Of a stretch of DNA of 52,075 bases, positions 9,386 through 17,304 are shown piece by piece (position 1 is the first letter of the stretch; each line of letters begins with the position of its first letter). The notes under the pieces are model-generated. The model had not been told where the DNA came from and made no database searches. It saw only the letters and a list, made by a program, of their open reading frames with translations. The DNA comes from Streptomyces sp. Ru72 (GTDB lineage Bacteria > Actinomycetota > Actinomycetes > Streptomycetales > Streptomycetaceae): the NCBI RefSeq assembly GCF_002920635.1, contig NZ_PQSR01000053.1, positions 1 through 52,075 of the forward strand, given 5' to 3'. A program made the translations under genes and the position numbers.

Positions 9386-9736
9386 GTGGCGCGGGACGGC
9401 AACTTCGGCGCCACCTCCGGTGTGACCGAATGGCTGCTCCAGTCCCGCACCGGCGAAGTGCACCTGCTGCCCGCGCTGCCCCCGCAGTTCCCCGACGGCC
9501 GTGTCGCCGGCCTCCTCGCCCGCGGCGGCCTCACCGTCGACATCGCCTGGAGCGGCGGCGCACTGAGCAACGCCCGCCTGGCAGCACTCCAGAGCGGCAC
9601 CGTACGGCTGCGCACCGCCGCACCGGTCGCCGTGCACTCCACCAGCAGCGCTCCGCCCGACGTGACGCGCCCTGAGGAGGCCGTCGCCGTGTTCGAAACC
9701 GAGGCGGGCGAGGAGTACGTGATCACGCCGCTCTGA
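9386..9736 (+). pseudogene. GH95 alpha-L-fucosidase-type enzyme, C-terminal fragment
   Basis: 117 codons match the end of GH95 glycosidases (alpha-fucosidase / alpha-L-galactosidase): GNFGATSGVTEWLLQS, then EVHLLPALPPQFPDG and VAGLLARGGLTVDIAW, and a short beta-sandwich tail. The full enzymes are ~750-800 residues with catalytic groups in the part that is missing. The first in-frame GTG is fortuitous and has no ribosome site. The 80 bases between the GH43 stop and this fragment hold nothing recognisable. It is a deletion remnant and most unlikely to be functional. Confidence 0.7.
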
Positions 9737-9783
9737 CACCTGGCGGCGCCACAAGCCCCTCGTCCTATCAGACGGGGGAAGAC

Positions 9784-9882
9784 ATGCGGCGCCGTTCCGT
9801 CTCACTCGGCCTCGCCGCCGCAGCCTGCGCGGCCGGCCCCACCCTCGTCAACGCTCCTACCCGGCGCTCTGGGAGATCTGTG
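9784..9882 (+). pseudogene. Orphan signal-peptide start of a lost secreted protein
   Basis: A GGGGGAAG ribosome site and ATG lead into a typical secretion signal: MRRRSVSLGLAAAACAAGP, then LVNA. Within about 30 codons the sequence stops resembling a protein and runs into the 3-prime end of the convergent TPP-enzyme gene. It is probably the surviving 5-prime end of another deleted exoenzyme. The end is approximate. The 150 bases either side hold no other gene. Confidence 0.4.
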
Positions 9883-9927
9883 ACCGGGGCGGGCCGCCGG
9901 CCCGCGGCGCAGCCGGCGGCTCGCCGC

Positions 9928-11664
9928 TCAGCTCCTCCGTCCGCGCAGCAGCGCCCGGATGCCCCGGCGCCCGCCCTCGTCCGCCGGGCCGGGTGGCCGT
10001 GCGGTCGGCGGCTCGGTCTCCGCGTCGACGACGAACTCCACGACCACGGGCCGCCGCGCGGCGAGAGCGGCGTCCCAGGCGGCGCCGATGTCCTTCGGGC
10101 GGAAGCAGTGGACGCCGTCCAGACCGAGCAGGCGGGCGTAGGCGGCGTAGGGCACGTCCGGGACCGAGGAGGTGCCGCTCAGCCGGGGATTGCCGGTGGC
10201 CGCCCGCCGGTCCCAGGTCGCCTGGTTGAGGTCCCGGTTGTTGAACACGCAGAAGACCAGCGGGGGGCCGCCGGACAGCCGCTCCAGATGGTCCTTGACG
10301 GTGATCATCTCGGCCATCCCACTCATCTGGAAGGCGCCGTCGCCCACGAAGGCGACGACCGGCCGGTCGGGGTGCGCGAAGCGGGCCGCCAGGGCGTACG
10401 GGACGGCGGTGCCCATGGCCGCGTGGTGCCCCGAGAGCGCGGTGCGCATGCCCGCGCGCAGGTGGAGATGGCGCGCCCACCACACGGTGCCGGCGCCCGC
10501 GTCGGCCGTGAGCAGCGCCCGGTCGGGGAGCCGGTCGGACAGCTCGGTGACGACGGCGGCCGGGTTGATGAGGTGACCGAAGTGCTGCCGGGCCTCGGTG
10601 CGCCGGTTCCTGTGCCAGGTCCGGACGCTCTTCTCGACGCTTCGGCGCCAGGCGCGGTTCTTCTTGCGGTGCAGCAGGGGCAGCAGCGCCTCCAGGGTCT
10701 CCTTGGGATCGCCGACCAGACGCACGTCCCCCGGTCTGCACGGAGCGGTCACGCCCGACTCCGGGTTGATCTCGACGCTCCGCACCGCCCACCGGCCGGG
10801 CGGCAGCCATGCCTCGCGGGGCCCCGCCCCGACCAGCAGCAGGGTGTCACAGGCACGCACCAGCCTCTCGCTGGCCGGACTGGCGACCCGGCCCGCCGGG
10901 CCGGTCACGTACCCGAGGTCGTCGGGGAGAACGTCCAGTGCCAGCAGCGCCTTCGCCACCCCGGCACCGAGCACCTCGGCCGCCCGCTCGACCTCCGCCC
11001 CCGCCCGCGCCGCTCCCCGCCCGATGACCACGGCCACCTTCCGGCCCTCGTCGAGGATGCCGGCGGCACGGTGAAGCTCCCCCTCATCCGGCACAAGGAG
11101 CGGCCGGCTCGGTCCGGGCGCGAGGACGTCCGCCGGAACCGCGGCCCCGGCCGATGGCGGGGCCTGCTGGTCCAGGACGTCGGCCGGCAGGATCACCACG
11201 GCGACACCGCGCCGGGCCGACGCCGTCCGGAAGGCCCGGTCCAGGACGGGCCCCGCCTGGTCCGGGGAGACGACCACCTCGCAGGACTCCGACACGTCCG
11301 CGCACAGCCGGTCCAGGTGCACCGCCTGCGGCCGACGTGCCCCCGGGCCGGTCCGCGGCGCGTCGCCGAGCAGGGCCACCACCGGCTGCCGGTCCAGCTG
11401 GGCGTCGTACAGGCCGTTGAGGACCTGCACGGCCCCCGGCCCGGACGGGGCGAGGCAGCAGCCGACCGTGTCCGTGAACCGCGCGTGCCCGCAGGCCATG
11501 AAGGAGGCGGCCTCGCCGTGCCGTGCCTGGACGAACTCCGGCTCCCGGCCCGCCCGGCGGAAGGCCTCCAGCAGCGGGTCGGCCCCCTGCCCCGGATAGC
11601 CGTACACCCGGACGACGCCCCAGGCGCGCAGGCGCTCCCGTACGACTTCCGCAACCACGGCCAT
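9928..11664 (-). CDS. TPP-dependent pyruvate oxidase/acetolactate synthase-like enzyme (PoxB type)
   Basis: 578 residues when started at the ATG preceded by GGGAGGA. The frame is open a further 53 codons upstream, but that part is low-complexity and has no better start. N-terminal PYR domain with the cofactor-activating Glu (RHGEAAS, E51); middle Rossmann-like domain (~190-340); C-terminal PP domain with the ThDP motif GDGAF...NN (G441 to N475-476). This is the architecture of pyruvate:quinone oxidoreductase (PoxB), which turns pyruvate into acetate and CO2 and passes electrons to the quinone pool, and of related unassigned TPP enzymes. It is divergent from the cytochrome b gene, so a respiratory link is plausible but not shown. 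Confidence 0.78.
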   Translation of the reverse strand: MAVVAEVVRERLRAWGVVRVYGYPGQGADPLLEAFRRAGREPEFVQARHGEAASFMACGHARFTDTVGCCLAPSGPGAVQVLNGLYDAQLDRQPVVALLGDAPRTGPGARRPQAVHLDRLCADVSESCEVVVSPDQAGPVLDRAFRTASARRGVAVVILPADVLDQQAPPSAGAAVPADVLAPGPSRPLLVPDEGELHRAAGILDEGRKVAVVIGRGAARAGAEVERAAEVLGAGVAKALLALDVLPDDLGYVTGPAGRVASPASERLVRACDTLLLVGAGPREAWLPPGRWAVRSVEINPESGVTAPCRPGDVRLVGDPKETLEALLPLLHRKKNRAWRRSVEKSVRTWHRNRRTEARQHFGHLINPAAVVTELSDRLPDRALLTADAGAGTVWWARHLHLRAGMRTALSGHHAAMGTAVPYALAARFAHPDRPVVAFVGDGAFQMSGMAEMITVKDHLERLSGGPPLVFCVFNNRDLNQATWDRRAATGNPRLSGTSSVPDVPYAAYARLLGLDGVHCFRPKDIGAAWDAALAARRPVVVEFVVDAETEPPTARPPGPADEGGRRGIRALLRGRRS

Positions 11665-11735
11665 CAGTCCTCCCGGCACACGTGCTGTCACGAGACCTGC
11701 CCCGAGCCCGGCCGTCCCCGACCGCCGCCGGGGGG

Positions 11736-11769
11736 AATGGGTCCCGCCGGACCGCTTTTTCCACCCATT
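11736..11769. repeat. Spaced inverted repeat between divergent TPP-enzyme and cytochrome b genes
   Basis: AATGGGT at 11736-11742 is mirrored by ACCCATT at 11763-11769, with 20 bases between. It sits in the 248-base divergent intergenic region, where a shared regulator could act on both genes. A T5 run lies between the arms. Seven-base arms can arise by chance in such DNA. Confidence 0.3.
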
Positions 11770-11912
11770 GGCGCAGGTTCCCGCCAGGCGTGCCCGCCCG
11801 CCGGCGGGGCCGGGCGCGGGCACCCGTACGGCGCAGCGGGCGTTTCACCCGCGCCACGAGAGGACACGGCTGTGTCGATCGAAAGCGACGGCTGCCCCGG
11901 GAGGACGAGCGC

Positions 11913-13553
11913 GTGCCGGCGTCAGAGGATGAGCGGTCCGGTGCGGCGGAGCACCGCGGAAAGCGCCTGGTGTCGGTGCTCGACCGGCGTATGCCGCTGC
12001 GGACGCTGGCACGGGAGTACCTGCGCAAAGCCTTTCCCGACCACTGGTCGTTCCTGCTCGGCGAGATCGCCCTCTACAGCCTGCTCGTCCTGGTCGTGAC
12101 GGGTGTCTACCTCACGTTCTACTTCCACCCGGACATGACCGAGACCCCGTACACCGGCTCCTACGCCCCGCTGCGGGGCACCCGCGCCTCCCAGGCCTAC
12201 ATCTCGACGCTGTACATCAGCTTCGACGTCCGGGGCGGGCTGCTCATCCGGCAGATCCACCACTGGGCAGCGGATGTCTTCGTCGCCGCCATCGGCTGCC
12301 ACCTGCTGCGGATCTTCTTCACCGGCGCCTTCCGCCGCCCTCGCGAGGTCAACTGGATGATCGGGGTGACGTTGTTCCTGCTGGCCCTGCTCGAGGGGTT
12401 CTGCGGCTACTCGCTCCCCGACGACCTGCTCTCCGGCACGGGGCTGCGCACCTCGCAGGGCATCGTGCTGTCGATCCCCGTCATCGGCACCTATCTGAGC
12501 TTCTTCATCTTCGACGGCCAGTACCCGGGACACGCCATCATCTCCCGGCTGTACATCGCGCACGTCCTGCTGGTCCCCGGCCTGCTGCTGCTCCTGGTCC
12601 GGGTGCACCTCGGACTCGTGGTGCAACTCAAGCACACCCAGTGGGCCGAACCCGGCCACACCAACCGCAACGCGGTCGGCAAGCCGTTGTTCCCCCAGTA
12701 CGCCGCCAAGTCGGCAGGTCTGTTCTTCGCCGTCGCCGGCGCCCTCACCCTGATGGCGGCGCTGTTCCAGATCAACCCGATCTGGGACTTCGGTCCCTAC
12801 CGAGCCGACCAGGTGTCGCTGGACTCGCAGCCCGACTGGTACGTCGGATACCTGGAGGGCGCCCTGCGCCTGATGCCCGCCTGGGAGATGAACTTCGCCG
12901 GCCACACCGTCGCCTGGGACGTGTTCCTGCCGGGGGTGGCGCTGCCCGCGGTGCTGTTCGGGGTCCTCTACTGCTATCCGCTGTTCGAGCGCTGGCTGAC
13001 GGGACCGTCCCACGAGCACCACCTGTGCGACCGGCCGCGCAACCAGCCCACGCGTACGGCGCTCGGCGTGGCGGGCGTGACCGTCTACGCGGTGCTGCTG
13101 ATGGCCGGGGGCCAGGACGTGCTCGCGTACGTCTTCCACGTTCCGGTCGAGTACCTGACGTACGCCTTCCGCACCCTGCTGTTCGCCGGGCCGCTCTTCG
13201 CCTACTGGGCGACGCGGCGTCTGTGCCTGGGGCTGCAGGCGGCGGACCGGCGAAGGCTGCGGGAGGGCGGGGGTACCGGGGACGTACGGCGGACCGCGGC
13301 GGGTGGCTACCGCGAGGGCCGGACACCGCTGCCGGCCGAGGAGGCGTACCGGATCCTGGTGCGCGACACGCCCCGCCCCAGGGCGCACGGCACGGAGGCG
13401 TGGCGGCTCTTCCGCAGGCACCGGGTGCGCAACCGGCTGAGCGCCTGGTACTTCGGCGACCGCGTCGAACTGCCCGCCGCAGACTGGCAGCGGCGGGCGG
13501 TACGGGCTGTGACCGCCGACCCGGAGGAGGCGGAGAAGGCCCACAGCGGCTGA
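11913..13553 (+). CDS. QcrB-type cytochrome b (menaquinol oxidoreductase cytochrome b subunit), paralogue
   Basis: 546 residues from a GTG with GGGAGGAC eight bases upstream, the size of actinobacterial QcrB. Eight to nine membrane helices are visible. The four haem-b histidines are kept: H116/H117 (RQIHHWAA), H130 (GCHLLR), H217 (YIAHVLL) and H232 (VRVHLG). The quinol-site motif is PDWY (307-310), as in other actinobacterial QcrB. In a normal bcc complex it sits between qcrC (di-haem cytochrome c) and qcrA (Rieske); neither is here. It converges on the oxidase genes with only 13 bases between. It probably takes electrons from menaquinol, possibly reduced by the hydrogenase. Confidence 0.88.
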   Translation: MPASEDERSGAAEHRGKRLVSVLDRRMPLRTLAREYLRKAFPDHWSFLLGEIALYSLLVLVVTGVYLTFYFHPDMTETPYTGSYAPLRGTRASQAYISTLYISFDVRGGLLIRQIHHWAADVFVAAIGCHLLRIFFTGAFRRPREVNWMIGVTLFLLALLEGFCGYSLPDDLLSGTGLRTSQGIVLSIPVIGTYLSFFIFDGQYPGHAIISRLYIAHVLLVPGLLLLLVRVHLGLVVQLKHTQWAEPGHTNRNAVGKPLFPQYAAKSAGLFFAVAGALTLMAALFQINPIWDFGPYRADQVSLDSQPDWYVGYLEGALRLMPAWEMNFAGHTVAWDVFLPGVALPAVLFGVLYCYPLFERWLTGPSHEHHLCDRPRNQPTRTALGVAGVTVYAVLLMAGGQDVLAYVFHVPVEYLTYAFRTLLFAGPLFAYWATRRLCLGLQAADRRRLREGGGTGDVRRTAAGGYREGRTPLPAEEAYRILVRDTPRPRAHGTEAWRLFRRHRVRNRLSAWYFGDRVELPAADWQRRAVRAVTADPEEAEKAHSG

Positions 13554-13566
13554 GGTCTCGCCGGGG

Positions 13567-14058
13567 TCAGCCGCTGTGCCGCAGCTCCCGGGCCTCCTCG
13601 GCGTGGATCCACCGCCAGGTCACCGTCAGCGCCGCGAGACCGACCGGCAGCATGGACACGACCATGGCGAGCCCCGGCGCGGCCTCACCCGCGGCGATCA
13701 GCCCCACGGCGGGCAGGTCGAGCAACGGCATGGACAGGTAGAGGTAGAGACACCTGCCGGGGTCCGTCAGACGGTGCCGGGTGCCCACGACCGGCAGCCA
13801 GAACCACAGCGCCGCCACCACCACGGCCGTCTCCCAGCAGATCATGGGGCCCGGCGGCCGGGCAGCCCCGGTGTGCGCGAGCGTCACCGCGGCGTGCAGC
13901 ACGAGGAAGAACGGCAGCGCGGCCCCGGCGGGCAGCGACAGGCGCCACCACACCGGGTGCCGCCGGGTGGCCCGGATCACGCCCGGGACCAGCGCGGAGA
14001 CCGACAGCCCGGTCACGGCCATGCTCCAGGCGGGGCCGGCCATCGCGTGCCCGGTCAC
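13567..14058 (-). CDS. Small CtaG-like membrane protein at the end of the oxidase operon
   Basis: 163 residues with about five hydrophobic segments. The stretch WFWLPVVGTRHRLTDPGR and then LYLYLSMPLLDLPAVGLI resembles the conserved FWWPVxG / LYLFLAMP part of caa3-type CtaG, a copper-delivery and assembly factor for cytochrome oxidase. Real CtaG proteins are about 280-330 residues, so this is at most a shortened relative. It starts three bases after the stop of the preceding gene and is the last gene of the minus-strand series. The assembly role is inferred from position and this partial resemblance. Confidence 0.6.
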   Translation of the reverse strand: MTGHAMAGPAWSMAVTGLSVSALVPGVIRATRRHPVWWRLSLPAGAALPFFLVLHAAVTLAHTGAARPPGPMICWETAVVVAALWFWLPVVGTRHRLTDPGRCLYLYLSMPLLDLPAVGLIAAGEAAPGLAMVVSMLPVGLAALTVTWRWIHAEEARELRHSG

Positions 14059-14061
14059 GCC

Positions 14062-14424
14062 TCAGCCCTCACCCGGAGTGGAGGCGCCCCGTACGGCGAG
14101 GGCGGCGGCCAGCCCCAGCAGCGGGACGGCCACGACCAGCAGCCACAGGCCGTACACCGCGGAGAGCACGCCCAGGGTGATCCCCGCCGCCGCGGGCAGG
14201 ACCGCCGCCGCGCCGCCCCGGGGCAGCCGGTAGCGCGTGTGCTCCTCCGGCCCGGCCTCCGAGGAACCCAGCACGAGCAGGGCGGCAAGTTGGAGCAGCG
14301 CCACCACCGAGCCCCACAGCCAGTAGACGAGGCTCGTCTCCCCGTAGACGGCGAGGACTGCGAGCAGCACGCCGTTGAGCAGCCCCCACCCCGCCACCAT
14401 GAGCGCCGCCGCGTGCCTTTTCAC
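14062..14424 (-). CDS. Four-helix membrane protein coupled to oxidase subunit I
   Basis: 120 residues. The GTG start overlaps the oxidase subunit I stop as GTGA, so translation is coupled. Four hydrophobic segments are visible: LLNGVLLAVLAVYG, WGSVVALLQLAALLVLG, AAAVLPAAAGITLGVL and VYGLWLLVVAVPLLGLAAAL. Position and size suggest an oxidase accessory subunit, analogous to the small subunit IV of actinobacterial cytochrome oxidases, but no motif proves it. No subunit III (CtaE) gene is present. Confidence 0.65.
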   Translation of the reverse strand: MKRHAAALMVAGWGLLNGVLLAVLAVYGETSLVYWLWGSVVALLQLAALLVLGSSEAGPEEHTRYRLPRGGAAAVLPAAAGITLGVLSAVYGLWLLVVAVPLLGLAAALAVRGASTPGEG

Positions 14425-16094
14425 CCGTGGCTCCCGGACAGCGCTGCCCGGTCGTCCGGCTCTCCCCGCCCCTCCCGCAGCGTCAGCAGCGGGGCGTGAC
14501 CGTGCACCGGCGGCACCGGATACTCCGGTGTGAAGTTCGTGGCCGGCGGGGGTGAGGAGGTGGCCCATTCCAGGGTGCCCGCACCCCAGGGGTCGGGCGG
14601 CGCGGGCACATGGCGGCCCAGCGAGCGCTTTCGCAGCGTCCACAGCACATTGACGACGAACACGGCCATGCCCGCCGCCAGCACGGCCGCTCCGCAGCTG
14701 GCGAGCAGGTTGAGCAGGCTGAACCCGTCGAAGGGGGCGTAGCCGGCGACGCGGCGCGGCATGCCCTCGTAACCGAGGGCGAACATCGGCAGGAAGGTCA
14801 GGTTGGTGCCGATCACCAGCAGCACGAAGTGCAGACGGCCCAGGCGCTCGCCCAGCTCCACACCGGTGGCCTTCGGGAACCAGAAGTAGACGGCCGCGAA
14901 CAGCCCGAAGGCGCTGCCGGCGAACAGCACGTAGTGCAGATGGGCCACCACGAAGTAGCTGTCCGTCAGGTGGTAGTCGAGGACCGGGGTGCCGACCATG
15001 ATCCCGGTCAGGCCCCCGATCAGGAACTGCGGCAGGAAGGCCAGGGCGAAGAGCATCGGGGTCCGGAAGACCAGCCGGCCGCCGAGCACCGTGCCGATCA
15101 TGGCGAAGTACTCCACGCCCGCCGGGACCAGCAGACTGATGGACGTCAGGGAGTAGTAGTCGTTCGGAACCTGTCCGGTCGCGAACATGTGGTGGGCCCA
15201 CACACTCATCGACAGGGCGGCGAACACCAGCAGGGACAGGACGGTGCCCTTGTAGCCGAAGAAGGCCCGCCCGGAGAAGACGGCGAGTACCTCGGCGACC
15301 GCCCCGAGATACGGGAAGAACATCACGTACACGACCGGGTGGCCGTAGAACCAGAACAGGTGCTGGTAGCCGATGTTCCACGCGTTCGAGTGGAAGACGG
15401 ACGGGTCGGCGCGGCCGGCGGCGAGCAGGGCCATCGCGGCCAGGAGCGAGGGGAAGGAGCCGATGACCATCAGGCAGCTGGCGACCATGGACCAGGTGAA
15501 GATGGGCATCCTGAGCATGGTCATCCCCTGGGTCCGCTTGCGCAGCGCCGTCCAGAGCACGGTCCAGCCCATGAGGATCATGCCCGTGGTGGAGAGCACC
15601 ACGCCGACGATCCACAGGTCGGGTCCCACGCCGGGGGAGAAGTCGCTGTCGGCCAGCGGCGGATACGAGAACCAGCCCGAGCTGGCGCTGCCGTTGGCGG
15701 CGGCGAGACTGAGCAGCACGAGCACGGCCCCGCACACGTAGAGCCAGTAGCCGAGCAGCGTGGTGCGGGGCGCGGCGATGGCCGGGGCGCCGATCTGCAG
15801 CGGGACCAGGTAGACCCCGATTCCGAGGGCGAACGGCGTGATGACCAGGTAGATCATCCCCGAGCCGTGCAGGGTGAACAGTTGGTTGTAGGTGTGCGGG
15901 AGCACCAGGTCCAGCTCCGGCTGGGCGAGCTGACCGCGCATGATCAGGGCGAGGACGCCCATCGCCAGCAGCAGCACCAGTGAGGTGGCGACGGTCAGCA
16001 GGCCGATCCGTTTGTGATCGGTGCTGGTCGCCCAGCCGAGCCAGTTCCCCGCCGGCACCTGCTTGGACCCGCCCGGTGCCTGAGCGGTCGTCAT
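14421..16094 (-). CDS. Haem-copper oxidase subunit I, divergent (lacks D- and K-channel residues)
   Basis: 557 residues and about 12 helices. The catalytic core of the oxygen-reducing site is complete: low-spin haem ligands H76 and H387, CuB ligands H252, H301 and H302, the cross-linked Tyr Y256 (GHPVVY) and haem a3 ligand H385 (VAHLHY). Residues that normally conduct protons are absent. The D-channel Asn and Asp of GNY...IGAPD are V94 and A105. The Glu of GHPEVY is V254, with no compensating YS pair. The K-channel Thr and Lys of VPTGIK are A325 and E328. ATGA overlap with subunit II. It should reduce O2 to water, but how it takes up protons is open. Confidence 0.92.
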   Translation of the reverse strand: MTTAQAPGGSKQVPAGNWLGWATSTDHKRIGLLTVATSLVLLLAMGVLALIMRGQLAQPELDLVLPHTYNQLFTLHGSGMIYLVITPFALGIGVYLVPLQIGAPAIAAPRTTLLGYWLYVCGAVLVLLSLAAANGSASSGWFSYPPLADSDFSPGVGPDLWIVGVVLSTTGMILMGWTVLWTALRKRTQGMTMLRMPIFTWSMVASCLMVIGSFPSLLAAMALLAAGRADPSVFHSNAWNIGYQHLFWFYGHPVVYVMFFPYLGAVAEVLAVFSGRAFFGYKGTVLSLLVFAALSMSVWAHHMFATGQVPNDYYSLTSISLLVPAGVEYFAMIGTVLGGRLVFRTPMLFALAFLPQFLIGGLTGIMVGTPVLDYHLTDSYFVVAHLHYVLFAGSAFGLFAAVYFWFPKATGVELGERLGRLHFVLLVIGTNLTFLPMFALGYEGMPRRVAGYAPFDGFSLLNLLASCGAAVLAAGMAVFVVNVLWTLRKRSLGRHVPAPPDPWGAGTLEWATSSPPPATNFTPEYPVPPVHGHAPLLTLREGRGEPDDRAALSGSHG

Positions 16095-16750
16095 GCGGGC
16101 GTACCGCCCGCGGGCGCCCCCGCGTGCTGTGCCAGCCACTTGTCGTACGCCGCGGGCGAGACGGCCTTGAGCCAGAAGTCCATCGTGTGGTGGCGGTCCC
16201 CGCAGAACTCCCCGCACCGTCCGATCCAGCGGCCCTCGCGGTCCACGGTGAGGGTGACGGTGTTCACGTGATGCGGGAAGATGTCCCGCTTGTAGCGCAG
16301 ATCCGGCACCCACAGCGAGTGGATGACGTCCGGTGAGACCATCCTGAACCGGATCGGCCGTCCGGCCGGCACCACGAGAGTCGGCTGCCTTCCCGCCCGG
16401 CAGTCGGCACTCACCCGGAGCGGCTTGCCGGCCTGCGGGTAGTCGAACCGCCAGCACCACTGGAACGCCGTGACGGTCACCTCGACCGGATCGCCCTGCG
16501 CCGCCGCGTGATGCTCGTCGTGGTTCTGCCGGGCCGTGTAGGCCACGAGGAAGGCCGCCACGGCGACCAGGACGGCGACGTAGAACGCTTCGGGACGGGG
16601 GTGTTCGAGTCGCCGCGACGGGCGGCGCCGGGCCCCCGCCCGGCGTCGGACCACGGCGAGGCACACCAGCACCGCGACGACGGCGAACACGAACGCGGCG
16701 AGGGCGGACTCGAGGGCGAACACCGTCCCGAAGAACTGCCGCGTGGTCAT
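16091..16750 (-). CDS. Haem-copper oxidase subunit II (CuA subunit)
   Basis: 219 residues. Two N-terminal membrane helices (~10-35 and 55-72) anchor a cupredoxin domain outside the membrane. CuA ligands are complete: H144, C179, E181, C183, H187 and M190 (CGEFCGDRHHTM). The aromatic electron-entry patch is FQWCW (W98/W100). No haem c domain is fused, so it needs an external cytochrome c or the neighbouring cytochrome b complex as donor. GGAG precedes the ATG. It is co-transcribed with subunit I (four-base overlap) and lies downstream of the hydrogenase genes on the same strand. Confidence 0.92.
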   Translation of the reverse strand: MTTRQFFGTVFALESALAAFVFAVVAVLVCLAVVRRRAGARRRPSRRLEHPRPEAFYVAVLVAVAAFLVAYTARQNHDEHHAAAQGDPVEVTVTAFQWCWRFDYPQAGKPLRVSADCRAGRQPTLVVPAGRPIRFRMVSPDVIHSLWVPDLRYKRDIFPHHVNTVTLTVDREGRWIGRCGEFCGDRHHTMDFWLKAVSPAAYDKWLAQHAGAPAGGTPA

Positions 16751-16846
16751 GGGGCTCCTGCTGTGTCGCGCCGGACGCGTGAACAGGAACGGACATTACG
16801 GGCGAACGGAGCTTTCCGGCCAGGTGACACACCGTACGCCCACGGT

Positions 16847-16996
16847 TCAGCGGGGGTGCCGGGAGCCGTGCCGGAACGCAACCATCCGCCAGATCCTGAC
16901 CTCGCGCATGATTCCGGGCATCTCCCTCACCAGCAGGGTCAGCGCCAAGCCGCCCACGATCAGCGCCTCCGCCATCAGCACTCGTCTGGCCGTCAT
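16847..16996 (-). CDS. 49-residue single-helix membrane peptide
   Basis: A GAGGAG ribosome site precedes an ATG opening MTARRVLMAEALIVGGLAL and then TLLVREMPGIMREVRIWRM, ending at a TGA. One membrane helix is followed by a P-x-I-x-R-x(4)-I/+-x-M tail. That pattern resembles the very small Streptomyces proteins grouped as DUF6893; the assignment is from memory of the pattern only. It sits between the 68-residue basic protein and oxidase subunit II and is probably part of the same transcript. The function is unknown; it could be a small subunit or anchor. Confidence 0.6.
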   Translation of the reverse strand: MTARRVLMAEALIVGGLALTLLVREMPGIMREVRIWRMVAFRHGSRHPR

Positions 16997-17077
16997 CTTC
17001 CGTACTCCTCGCTCGTCGTGTGTGCGGCCGCGCCCGAGTCGGGCGCGGCCTCAGGGCCCGTCAGGCCTGACCGAACC

Positions 17078-17284
17078 TCACCCCGGGGACAGGCTCGGCA
17101 TCATCTTCATGATCGCGTTGTGCTTCTTCCAGTGGATCCCGGTCGAGCGCCGCGCGTCGGCGGTGCCGTCCTTGTGGTGTCCGGGCTGCCGGTGGTAGGG
17201 GCCCTTGTTCCCCTGGTGCAGCCCGGTGACGTGCCGGGGCGTATAGGTTTTGACCTGCGGTCTGCCTACTCGGATCCTGCCCAT
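17078..17284 (-). CDS. 68-residue His/Lys-rich basic protein
   Basis: An AAGGAG site lies just upstream of the ATG. The product is very basic and rich in His, Gly and Lys (VTGLHQGNKGPYHRQPGHHK, later STGIHWKKHNAIMKMM), with no hydrophobic stretch. It lies between the Cys-pair protein gene and the 49-residue peptide, in the same orientation as the hydrogenase operon. It resembles no enzyme known to me. The six histidines and the basic charge would suit metal or nucleic-acid binding, or a structural role on an acidic partner. That is speculation. Confidence 0.6.
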   Translation of the reverse strand: MGRIRVGRPQVKTYTPRHVTGLHQGNKGPYHRQPGHHKDGTADARRSTGIHWKKHNAIMKMMPSLSPG

Positions 17285-17304
17285 CGTCAGCTCCTTGCCG
17301 GGTC

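Noticed and set aside
11872..12099. GTG with a plausible ribosome site just before cytochrome b
   Set aside because: That frame gives a Cys/Arg/Ser-rich peptide with no similarity. The QcrB-like frame starts at 11913 with its own GGGAGGAC site.
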